In this document: positions 26,671-33,846 of the stretch, piece by piece | Layout: the number at the start of each line of letters is the position of its first letter | Position numbering within the stretch: position 1 is the first letter of the stretch | Assembly (NCBI RefSeq): GCF_024741815.1 | Contig: NZ_CP102951.1 | Location: 2,433,001 to 2,497,000, forward strand | Direction: 5' to 3' | Source of the DNA: Pseudomonas sp. LS1212 | Lineage (GTDB): Bacteria > Pseudomonadota > Gammaproteobacteria > Pseudomonadales > Pseudomonadaceae | DNA length: 64,000 nt | The notes under the pieces: model-generated | Told to the model about the DNA's origin: nothing | The model's input: the letters and a program-made list of their open reading frames with translations, nothing else | The model's database searches: none | Made by a program: the position numbers and the translations under genes

Positions 26671-28206
26671 ATGAAGCCCATTGCGTTGTGGATGACCGGC
26701 CTGCTGGCGTTGAGCGGCTTGGCCCATGGGCTGCAATTGTCGGACAGCGAAGCCGCCGGCAAGCGGCTGTACCGGGAAGGGCTTTCGGCCCTGGCGGTCG
26801 AACTCTCGGCCCGGGTCGGCGCTTCGGACATGCTCGTGCCGGCCCAGGCCGTACCCTGCGCCAACTGTCATGGCGCCGACGGCCGGGGCCGGCCGGAAGG
26901 CGGCGTGCGCCCGCCCGACATTACCTGGCGACGGCTGAGCACGCCTTACGGGCAGTCCGTCAATGGCCGCCAGTACCCGGCCTACACCGAGGCAGCCATC
27001 GCCCGGGCCGTTGCCGAAGGGCGTGACCCGGCCGGTAACCGGCTCGATCCGGCCATGCCGCGGTTTGTCCTGACCCTGCGCGACCAGGCCAACCTCACCG
27101 CCTACCTCAAGCGTCTGGAAGACGACAGCGACCCCGGCCTGCAAGCCCGGCACTTGCGCCTTGGCACACTGTTGCCACGGCAAGGGCCGCAGGCAGAGTT
27201 GGGCAATACGGTGGCCAGCGTACTCAACGCCTCGATTGAGCAGATCAACCAGGCCGGGGGTATTCACGGGCGCAGCCTGGAACTGGTGAGCGTCGATCCC
27301 GGTGCCGACAAGGAAAGCGCCAGGGCGGCGTTGAACACGCTGATTAATGGCGAACAGGTGTTTGCCCTGATCGCGCCGTTGGCGCCGGCCCTGGACGAGG
27401 AGATGGCCGGGCTGCTGGAGCAGGCTCAAGTACCGCTGGTGGGGTCGCTGTCGCTGTTCGGTGTGAGCCAGAACAGCAGGCAGATCTTCGAACCTCTGCC
27501 AGGCCTGCGTGAGCAGGTACTGGCGCTGGCGCGGTACGCCGCAGGCGCCCTGCAGTTGGCAACGACCGACACGGTGATCGTCCACCCGGCTGACGACACC
27601 CAATCGGCCCTGGCGGATAATCTCGCCGAACGCCTGCGCGGCCAGGGCTGGACCCGGGTGCGTGAAGTCGCTTACAGCGCCGATAGCCTGCAGGCCCTGC
27701 AAGGCGCCCAGGCAGTGTTCTATCTCGGCCAGGCCAGCGAGTTCGCCACGCTCGCCGGGCAACTGGAAAGGGCGGGCCTGAACCCCTATCTATTTGCCGC
27801 CTCGACCCAAGTGGCGAGCCAGGTCCTGCAAGTTCCGCTGGCATTTTCGGAGCGCTTGTTCCTGGCGTTTCCATTCGTTCCCCAGGACTGGACGGCAGCG
27901 GGCAGGGCGGCCTTGACCGAGCTGCGCCAACGCAGCGGCCTGGGCGGTCAGCATGCGGTCCTGCAAGTGGGTGCCTATTGCTCGGTGCTGTTGCTCAGCG
28001 AGGGGCTGAAACGGGCCGGTCGCGATGTCAGTCGACAGCGCCTGATCGACGCGCTCGAGAGTCTTCATGATTTTGACACCGGCCTGACGCCTCAACTGAA
28101 TTTCGGCCCCGGCAAGCGCCTTGGCCTCAGTGGCGGGCATATCGTGCGAGTGGAATTGCCCGAGCAACGGTTCGATTCGATGGGCGCGTTCATTGAAGTC
28201 CCTTAG
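26671..28206 (+). CDS. Cytochrome c fused to a type I periplasmic ligand-binding domain
   Basis: 511 aa from ATG 26671 (an in-frame GTG lies 15 bp earlier). A signal peptide (LWMTGLLALSGLAHG) is followed by a single c-type haem motif, CANCH, in QAVPCANCHGADGRGRPEGG, with a possible distal Met in LDPAMPRF. From about residue 155 to the end it is a Leu/Ile/Val-binding-protein-like domain (LRLGTLLPRQGPQAELGNTV, then IEQINQAGGIHGRSLELVSV). It is predicted to be a periplasmic electron-carrying protein whose second domain binds an unknown small ligand. Confidence 0.88.
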   Translation: MKPIALWMTGLLALSGLAHGLQLSDSEAAGKRLYREGLSALAVELSARVGASDMLVPAQAVPCANCHGADGRGRPEGGVRPPDITWRRLSTPYGQSVNGRQYPAYTEAAIARAVAEGRDPAGNRLDPAMPRFVLTLRDQANLTAYLKRLEDDSDPGLQARHLRLGTLLPRQGPQAELGNTVASVLNASIEQINQAGGIHGRSLELVSVDPGADKESARAALNTLINGEQVFALIAPLAPALDEEMAGLLEQAQVPLVGSLSLFGVSQNSRQIFEPLPGLREQVLALARYAAGALQLATTDTVIVHPADDTQSALADNLAERLRGQGWTRVREVAYSADSLQALQGAQAVFYLGQASEFATLAGQLERAGLNPYLFAASTQVASQVLQVPLAFSERLFLAFPFVPQDWTAAGRAALTELRQRSGLGGQHAVLQVGAYCSVLLLSEGLKRAGRDVSRQRLIDALESLHDFDTGLTPQLNFGPGKRLGLSGGHIVRVELPEQRFDSMGAFIEVP

Positions 28207-28218
28207 AGGTCCTCCACC

Positions 28219-28893
28219 ATGAAAACCTGTTATTGGCTGCTGCTGGTGCTGTCCCTGATGGTTTCGACCGGCGAAGCGCAGGAGGAGGCCGTCGCGGCGC
28301 GGGTCAATGGCGTGCCGATCACGGTCTTTCGCCTGGAGCGGTACTTTGCTGACTATCTGCAGGCCCAGGGTCGCGCGGTCGCCAGCATCCGCAACCCGGA
28401 TGTGTACAAACGCCTGCGCCGCGCCGCGCTCGATGAGTTGATCGACAAGGCGCTGCTGTTGGAGCAAGCCCGCAAGCAGGGTCTGGTAGTCGATGAGCAG
28501 GCCGTGGCTCACCAGCTGGCGTCATTGCGAGGGGATTTCGGCTCATCCGAGGTGTTTGCCCAGCGCCTGGCCGATGCGGGCTTCGATGAGGCCAGTTTTA
28601 CCGAGTACCTTCGCCAGGAGTGGGCTGCCCAACACGTCTTCGCCGAACTTGTCCGGGTGCCCGAGCCGACTGCCAGCGAAGTCGAGGCTGCCTGGGCACA
28701 AGCGCATCCTGGCGCCCAGGCCAAAGATTTCTCAGCGGCTCAGAACCAAAATTTGACGCCAGAGGTCGAACGAATGCGAGAGCTTGCTATGGTTAAAGAA
28801 ATGCTTATCACTCAGAGGCAGGCTCAGGCCCGCGCAACGGCGCTCAAGGAGTTGCGCTCGCGCAGTCGAATCGAGCTGGCACGCGGCCAATAA
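28219..28893 (+). CDS. SurA-N-like periplasmic chaperone (parvulin-family, no catalytic domain seen)
   Basis: 224 aa with a signal peptide (CYWLLLVLSLMVSTGEAQE). The body, VAARVNGVPITVFRLERYF, LRRAALDELIDKALLLEQA, VAHQLASLRGDFGSSEVFAQ and the following helices, is the SurA N-terminal chaperone fold. After residue 150 there is only a helical tail, so the peptidyl-prolyl isomerase (rotamase) module is absent. It probably keeps an exported client, such as MnxG, competent for folding or secretion. Last gene of the mnxG operon. Confidence 0.8.
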   Translation: MKTCYWLLLVLSLMVSTGEAQEEAVAARVNGVPITVFRLERYFADYLQAQGRAVASIRNPDVYKRLRRAALDELIDKALLLEQARKQGLVVDEQAVAHQLASLRGDFGSSEVFAQRLADAGFDEASFTEYLRQEWAAQHVFAELVRVPEPTASEVEAAWAQAHPGAQAKDFSAAQNQNLTPEVERMRELAMVKEMLITQRQAQARATALKELRSRSRIELARGQ

Positions 28894-28901
28894 CCGCCTG
28901 G

Positions 28902-28916
28902 CCCCCAAGTTGGGGG
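28902..28916 (+). terminator. Weak hairpin after the mnxG operon
   Basis: CCCCC-AAGTT-GGGGG begins 9 nt after the chaperone stop codon, without a following T-run. The next promoter-like site is at 29035. Possible transcript end. Confidence 0.35.
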
Positions 28917-29034
28917 GGAAACCCGGATTGACCGTTGACCGCCTTCCCCCGGAGTTGGGGAAGGAGACTAGGCAGTTTGGAAAATTTCCAGTTAAATCAG
29001 CGGTATGGCTAAATGAAATTATCGGTATGCGGTC

Positions 29035-29050
29035 TGGCATGAAGCGTGCT
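29035..29050 (+). promoter_or_regulatory. Candidate sigma-54 promoter of the secretion/csg operon
   Basis: TGGCATGAAGCGTGCT matches TGGCAYG-N4-TTGCT with the correct 12-bp GG-GC spacing and one mismatch in the -12 part (GTGC). The expected start is near 29061, 55 nt before the response-regulator start codon. It is the only good promoter candidate before a run of tightly packed genes to 38828. Confidence 0.6.
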
Positions 29051-29115
29051 TAAGCCTAAGTGAGGCGCGCACTCCCAGGCCCGAAACCGGACCTGACAGT
29101 TACAAGGAGTCCACC

Positions 29116-29646
29116 TTGGCAAACACAGTATTGATAGTCGAGGACGAACTAATCCTTGCGCAAAACCTCAAGGCTTTCCTTGAGACCAAGTGCCTGGATG
29201 TCCGTGTGGCCCATGACGGTGCCAAAGCCATCAGCATTGCCGAAGGTTTTGCACCCGAAGTCGTCGTACTGGATTTTCGCTTGCCCGACATGGAGGGGTT
29301 CCAGGTACTCGAAGCTGTCCGCCGCAACAGGAATTGCCATTTTGTACTGATGACCGCGCATCCGAGTGACCAGGTTTACAAGCGCGCAGAACAACTGGGC
29401 ATCAGCCACATCCTGTTGAAACCCTTTCCATTGGCGGAACTGGCACGCGTGGTCTGTGACCTGATGGGCAAGGAATCCGGGGCAAGGCCGGGCACACAAG
29501 GCGAAGGGTTCGTCGAGCGGCGTCAATGCAGGAAGGAGAGTTTCCCGCTGCAGCTGTATGACGGCAGTTGGGTATTGGCGGATCGTCGACGCACCGTGCC
29601 GACGCCTCCGGTTCCCGACGACACGCAACAGCTTACCGGGGAATAG
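29116..29646 (+). CDS. Single-domain response regulator (REC) with C-terminal tail
   Basis: 176 aa from a TTG at 29116 with AAGGAG 6 nt upstream. The receiver has the acidic pair in IVEDELILAQNL, the phospho-acceptor Asp in VVVLDFRLPDMEGF (near residue 52), the Thr/Ser switch in LMTAHPSD and the Lys of LLKPFPLAEL. After residue 120 there is a tail of about 55 aa with no DNA-binding or enzymatic motif. First gene of the secretion operon; it may act by protein contact, for example on the GspE ATPase. No histidine kinase is nearby. Confidence 0.88.
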   Translation: MANTVLIVEDELILAQNLKAFLETKCLDVRVAHDGAKAISIAEGFAPEVVVLDFRLPDMEGFQVLEAVRRNRNCHFVLMTAHPSDQVYKRAEQLGISHILLKPFPLAELARVVCDLMGKESGARPGTQGEGFVERRQCRKESFPLQLYDGSWVLADRRRTVPTPPVPDDTQQLTGE

Positions 29647-29716
29647 GGGCGCGTACAGACGAGCATGTGCTGGCGCGCCGGATGGGTGAAAACCCCGGAG
29701 CGTTGGAGTGCATGCC

Positions 29717-31441
29717 ATGGAACGTCTGTCTGTTGCTGCCGTGCCGCCGTCAGCCATTGCCATACCGGAGCTTGAAACCACACCACCACGGTTTGCCCGG
29801 GCCCTGTTGCAGCAGGCCAAGGCAACCGCCGCCAGCCAGGGCGAACGCACGCTCGCCGCACTGGAAACCCTTTCGACACTCGACCCACAGGCTTTCACCC
29901 AGTGCCTTGGCCGCACGCTCCATTACCCGGTGCTCGACAGCCAGAGCCTGTTCGGCACTGCCCCGGTGTTCGAGCACATCACCCTGGCCCAGGCCATCAA
30001 GCGCGAATTCGTCATGGTGCGCCAGGGTGAAGAGCTGATCGGCGTTTTTGCCGACCCCTTCGATGAACACCGCCTGGCCTGGATCGACGAAAACCTTCGC
30101 GGCGCCTCCCTGTACCTGGCCCATGCCGCCGATCTCGGCGCCTTCCTGGCCCGTCATGAAGAGAGCTTCCACGCCGTTGAATCGCTCAACGCCCAGACCG
30201 ATACCTGCGATGTGCATGAAGCGCTGGAAAGCCTGTCGCTGACCAGCATCAGCGAAGACGCCAGCGTGGTGGTCAAGCTGGTCAACTCCACGCTGTACGA
30301 CGCGCTGAAAATGCATGCCAGCGACATTCACCTGGGCATGACCGGCAGCGGTCTGGTGATCAAATACCGCATCGACGGGGTCCTCAACAATATCAGCAAG
30401 GTCCAGGGCAGTGAGTTCGCCGAACAGGTGATCTCGCGGGTCAAGGTCATGGCCGAGTTGGACATCGGCGAGAAACGCGTGCCCCAGGACGGTCGGTTCA
30501 AGATCGGCATCAGCGGCCGGCAGATCGATTTTCGCGTGTCGATCATGCCGAGCATTTTCGGCGAAGACGCGGTGCTGCGGGTGCTGGACAAGCAAGACCT
30601 GGCCGACCGGGCCAATGGCGTCCGTCTGGAATCGCTGGGCTTTGAAGACGCGACCTTGCGCCACCTGCGCCGGCTGGCCGCAGAACCGTACGGCATGGTC
30701 CTGGTGACCGGCCCGACCGGCAGCGGCAAGACCACCACGCTCTACGCCATGATCACCGAGATCAACCATGGGGTGGACAAGATCATCACCATCGAGGACC
30801 CGGTGGAGTACCAGCTGCCCGGCGTCCTGCAGATTCCCGTCAACGAGAAAAAGGGCCTGACCTTCGCCCGCGGCCTGCGCTCGATCCTGCGCCACGACCC
30901 GGACAAGATCATGGTCGGCGAGATACGCGACCCGGATACGGCGCAAATCGCCGTGCAATCGGCGCTGACCGGTCACCTGGTGTTCACCACCATCCACGCC
31001 AACAACGTCTTCGACGTGATTGGCCGCTTCACCCAGATGGAGGTCGACCCCTACAGCTTCGTTTCCGCGCTCAACGCGGTGCTGGCCCAGCGCCTGATCC
31101 GCCTGGTCTGCAGCGATTGCGCCAGGCCCTGCCCACCGAGCGCCGAGGAGCTTTCGGCCTCGGGCCTCGATGCGCAGAAGGTCAAGGATTACCGCTTCGT
31201 CCACGGCAGCGGTTGTGGCCGTTGCCGTGGCACCGGCTATCGCGGCCGTACGGCCATCGCCGAACTGCTCCATCTGGACGACGAGATTCGCCAGATGATC
31301 ATCGAACGCCAACCGATCGCCCGCATCAAGGCCCTGGCCTGCAGCCGTGGCTTGCGCCTGTTGCGGGGATCGGCGCTGGAACTGGTGCGTGATGGACGCA
31401 CGACACTGGAGGAGATCAATCGTGTCACATTCGTGGACTGA
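29717..31441 (+). CDS. gspE: Type II secretion/type IV pilus assembly ATPase GspE
   Basis: 574 aa from ATG 29717 with TTGGAG upstream (GTG 29708 is an alternative). An N-terminal GspE/MshEN-like domain is followed by the ATPase: Walker A GPTGSGKTT (from about residue 332), the Asp box IITIEDPVEYQ, Walker B DPDKIMVGEIRD and the His box LTGHLVFTTIHANN. A tetracysteine zinc site, CSDC and CGRC, lies near residues 465-500. It powers pseudopilus assembly from the cytoplasm. Its last 20 bp overlap the next gene. Confidence 0.95.
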   Translation: MERLSVAAVPPSAIAIPELETTPPRFARALLQQAKATAASQGERTLAALETLSTLDPQAFTQCLGRTLHYPVLDSQSLFGTAPVFEHITLAQAIKREFVMVRQGEELIGVFADPFDEHRLAWIDENLRGASLYLAHAADLGAFLARHEESFHAVESLNAQTDTCDVHEALESLSLTSISEDASVVVKLVNSTLYDALKMHASDIHLGMTGSGLVIKYRIDGVLNNISKVQGSEFAEQVISRVKVMAELDIGEKRVPQDGRFKIGISGRQIDFRVSIMPSIFGEDAVLRVLDKQDLADRANGVRLESLGFEDATLRHLRRLAAEPYGMVLVTGPTGSGKTTTLYAMITEINHGVDKIITIEDPVEYQLPGVLQIPVNEKKGLTFARGLRSILRHDPDKIMVGEIRDPDTAQIAVQSALTGHLVFTTIHANNVFDVIGRFTQMEVDPYSFVSALNAVLAQRLIRLVCSDCARPCPPSAEELSASGLDAQKVKDYRFVHGSGCGRCRGTGYRGRTAIAELLHLDDEIRQMIIERQPIARIKALACSRGLRLLRGSALELVRDGRTTLEEINRVTFVD

Positions 31442-32231
31442 ACGTTACATCGCCGTACTCGGGCCCAATGGGGTCGGCCTGTGCCGCCGCCGTGGCGGTA
31501 CTTGCGAGTGGCTGGGCAGTGTCGGCTTCATCAGCGACCACTTTCCCGCCTGGCCCGTGGCAACCGAAACCCTGGAGCGGCTGCTGGCCGAGCAGGTTCG
31601 CGGCCGCGCCGAGCTGTGCGTGGTGCTGTCGAACCACTACAGCCGTTTCTGCCGGGTGCCGTGGAGCGACCAGATCAACACCGACACTGAACTGCAGGTG
31701 TACGCCGGGATCTGCTTCGAGGAGATTTTCGGCCTCTCGGCACACAACTGGACGCTCAGCCTGTCCGCCGAGGCGGCAGGGCAGCCACGGGTCGCCGCGG
31801 CCGTGCCCGACGAACTGCTGCTGCGCCTGCGGGCCCTGGCCGGCAACCTGAGCCTGCGCCTGGTCTCGGTGCAGCCCTACCTGATGGCGGCCTTCAACCA
31901 CTTCGACGGGCAAATGGCCAAGGACGACTTTCTGTTCGTCGTCGCCGAGCCAGGCCGCAGCACCTTGCTGGTGGCGCGCGAAGGCCGCTGGGAGAGCGTG
32001 CGTTCGGTCTGCGGCCCCGATTCCGACGGCGCGCTGGGCGCGCTGATTGCCCGCGAGCATGAACTGCTCGGGGATGACAGCACGCGGCCACTGCCGATCT
32101 ATCTCCATGCGCCGGGTCGCATCGACAGCACGCCTTGCCTGGACCAGGAGGCGGTGGTGCTGCTGGCCTGGCAGGCGGCAGCCGCGCCGGTGCGCGATGT
32201 GCTTTATGTCATGTCCCGGACGGTGCACTGA
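31422..32231 (+). CDS. GspL/PilM-like cytoplasmic assembly protein (tentative)
   Basis: 269 aa from a GTG at 31422, inside the end of gspE, with GGAGGAG upstream; the first residues are MSHSWTERYIAVLGPNGVGL. It has no membrane segment. Length, position after gspE and before a short single-TM protein, and the pattern AVLGPNGVGLCR with VVLSNHYSRFCRVPW resemble the actin-like PilM/MshI family, which replaces the cytoplasmic half of GspL. Sequence alone gives no strong family motif, so the call rests mainly on gene order. Confidence 0.65.
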   Translation: MSHSWTERYIAVLGPNGVGLCRRRGGTCEWLGSVGFISDHFPAWPVATETLERLLAEQVRGRAELCVVLSNHYSRFCRVPWSDQINTDTELQVYAGICFEEIFGLSAHNWTLSLSAEAAGQPRVAAAVPDELLLRLRALAGNLSLRLVSVQPYLMAAFNHFDGQMAKDDFLFVVAEPGRSTLLVAREGRWESVRSVCGPDSDGALGALIAREHELLGDDSTRPLPIYLHAPGRIDSTPCLDQEAVVLLAWQAAAAPVRDVLYVMSRTVH

Positions 32232-32232
32232 A

Positions 32233-32778
32233 ATGCGCGCCTTGAACCTGGATTTTCAACCCCGGCGTCGGGCCAGCGCCTGCGGCTGGAGCCTGTTGCT
32301 GGTCGGGCTGCTGCTGGGCGCCGTCGGCCTGTGGACCCACCTGCAGCTCGACACCCAGGCACAGCAAGCCCATGGCCGGCTGCGCCACGCCCAGGGCCAG
32401 TTGCACGGCGAAGCACAGGGCGCTGCCGGCCTGTCGCCGGCCGAAAGTCGCGAGCAGGCCAGCCGCCTGGCGGAGATGCGGCGTATTTCGGCGCAACTGC
32501 GCAGGCCCTGGGAGCGCTTGTTCGCGATGCTCGAAGCACTGCCTCGCGAGCATGTCGCCTTGCTCGCGCTGACGCCCGATGCCCGCAAGGGGCAAGTGCG
32601 CATCAGTGCCGAGGCGCGTGACCTGGAGGCGATGCTGGCGTTCCACCGGCAGCTGGAAGCCAGCGCCGAGCTCAGCGACGTTTCCCTGCTCAACCACGAA
32701 GTCGATGCCAAATCGGCCGAACACCCGGTGCAATTCAATCTACAGGCCAGTTGGGAGGTGGGCGATGCACATCCCTAG
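32233..32778 (+). CDS. PilN/GspL-C-like inner-membrane assembly protein
   Basis: 181 aa from ATG 32233. A short basic N-terminus (LNLDFQPRRRASACG) precedes one membrane helix (WSLLLVGLLLGAVGLWTHL), a coiled-coil-prone stretch (QQAHGRLRHAQGQLHGEAQG) and a small alpha/beta domain (LPREHVALLALTPDARKGQ). This is the PilN/MshJ plan: cytoplasmic stub binding a PilM-like partner, periplasmic ferredoxin-like domain. It overlaps the next gene by 14 bp, indicating tight coupling. Confidence 0.75.
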   Translation: MRALNLDFQPRRRASACGWSLLLVGLLLGAVGLWTHLQLDTQAQQAHGRLRHAQGQLHGEAQGAAGLSPAESREQASRLAEMRRISAQLRRPWERLFAMLEALPREHVALLALTPDARKGQVRISAEARDLEAMLAFHRQLEASAELSDVSLLNHEVDAKSAEHPVQFNLQASWEVGDAHP

Positions 32779-33316
32779 GTTGATCATCCATGAACACCTG
32801 CAACGGCTCGGTTGGCCGGGTGTGGCCGGGGTGGCGCTGCTGCTGTTGGCACTGGGTCATGCCGCATTCGGGCTGATGCCCGCCTGGCAGCGGCTGCAGG
32901 GCTTGAGCGAACAGAACCAGGAGGCCAGCACCTACCTGGCGCAGATCGAGCAGGGCACGGTCGCACCGCCCGAAGTCCCCCAGCGGCAACTGGACGAGTT
33001 CCGTCAACGCCTGCCGGCACAGCTGGAGGCCACTTCGGCAATCGACCGGATCTACGTCCTGGCCAGCCAGGAGCGAATCGTCCTGGCCCGTGGCGAATAC
33101 TCCCTGGGCACCGACCCCAGGACTCATCTGGCGCGTTATCAGATTCTGTTGCCGGTACGCGGCAGCTATCCGCAACTGCGGCGTTTTCTCCATGCACTGC
33201 TCAGCGAACTGCCGGCCGTGGTGCTCGAGGATGTCGACCTGCAACGCAAGCGCATTGCCGACACCGAGCTCAATGGACGCATCCGACTGACCCTGTATCT
33301 GTCGAGGTCATCATGA
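32765..33316 (+). CDS. PilO/GspM-like inner-membrane assembly protein
   Basis: 183 aa. The N-terminal helix GVAGVALLLLALGHAAFGLM is followed by a coiled coil (LQGLSEQNQEASTYLAQIEQ), a Pro-rich break and a C-terminal ferredoxin-like domain (YQILLPVRGSYPQLRRFLHA). This architecture is shared by PilO, MshK-type and GspM proteins, which pair with PilN-like proteins in the periplasm. Stop overlaps the next start (ATGA). Confidence 0.75.
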   Translation: MHIPRLIIHEHLQRLGWPGVAGVALLLLALGHAAFGLMPAWQRLQGLSEQNQEASTYLAQIEQGTVAPPEVPQRQLDEFRQRLPAQLEATSAIDRIYVLASQERIVLARGEYSLGTDPRTHLARYQILLPVRGSYPQLRRFLHALLSELPAVVLEDVDLQRKRIADTELNGRIRLTLYLSRSS

Positions 33317-33846
33317 ACGCACGCAAAGGCTTGGGTTGGGGGGTGTTCCTGAGTGCGGCGGCGATCTTTGCCTGGGCTCCCGGGCACTGGTTCGAGGACG
33401 CCGATGAAGTGGAAGTGGTGCCGGCAACGGCAGCGACCGCCAAGAACGTAAAAGCGGCCACGCAACCACTGGCCGGCAAGGCTGCGGTGGCGCAGTCCAA
33501 GCCCAGCGGTGTCAGCCCGCTACAACCTCAGGCCGACCTGTTTGCGCCTCACAGCTGGAAGCCGGCACCGGTCCTTGCCACCGTGACGGCGCAGGCCCTG
33601 GCCAATGCGCCAGTGCCGCTGGCGGCCCCGACTGCGCCACCGCTGCCTTTTCAGTTCATCGGCCGGATCGATGATCGTAATGACGTGCAGGTTTTCCTGC
33701 AAAAAGGCGAAAAGCTCTATGTCGTGCGTAACGGCGACATGATCGATGACACCTACAGGATCGTGGGTATCTCCGATACCGAGATGAACATGGTCTATCT
33801 TCCTTTGCACCAGTCCCAGACTTTGTCTGTAGGGAGTGCTCCATGA
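33313..33846 (+). CDS. GspC/PilP-like periplasmic linker protein
   Basis: 177 aa with an uncleaved N-terminal hydrophobic segment (GWGVFLSAAAIFAWAPGHW), a long Ala/Pro/Lys linker (about residues 35-105) and a C-terminal HR-like domain (PFQFIGRIDDRNDVQVFLQK, then LYVVRNGDMIDDTYRIVGIS). This is the homology region found in GspC, PilP and MshK/TapP proteins; it touches the N0 domain of the secretin. Neighbouring secretin gene overlaps by 4 bp. Confidence 0.8.
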   Translation: MNARKGLGWGVFLSAAAIFAWAPGHWFEDADEVEVVPATAATAKNVKAATQPLAGKAAVAQSKPSGVSPLQPQADLFAPHSWKPAPVLATVTAQALANAPVPLAAPTAPPLPFQFIGRIDDRNDVQVFLQKGEKLYVVRNGDMIDDTYRIVGISDTEMNMVYLPLHQSQTLSVGSAP

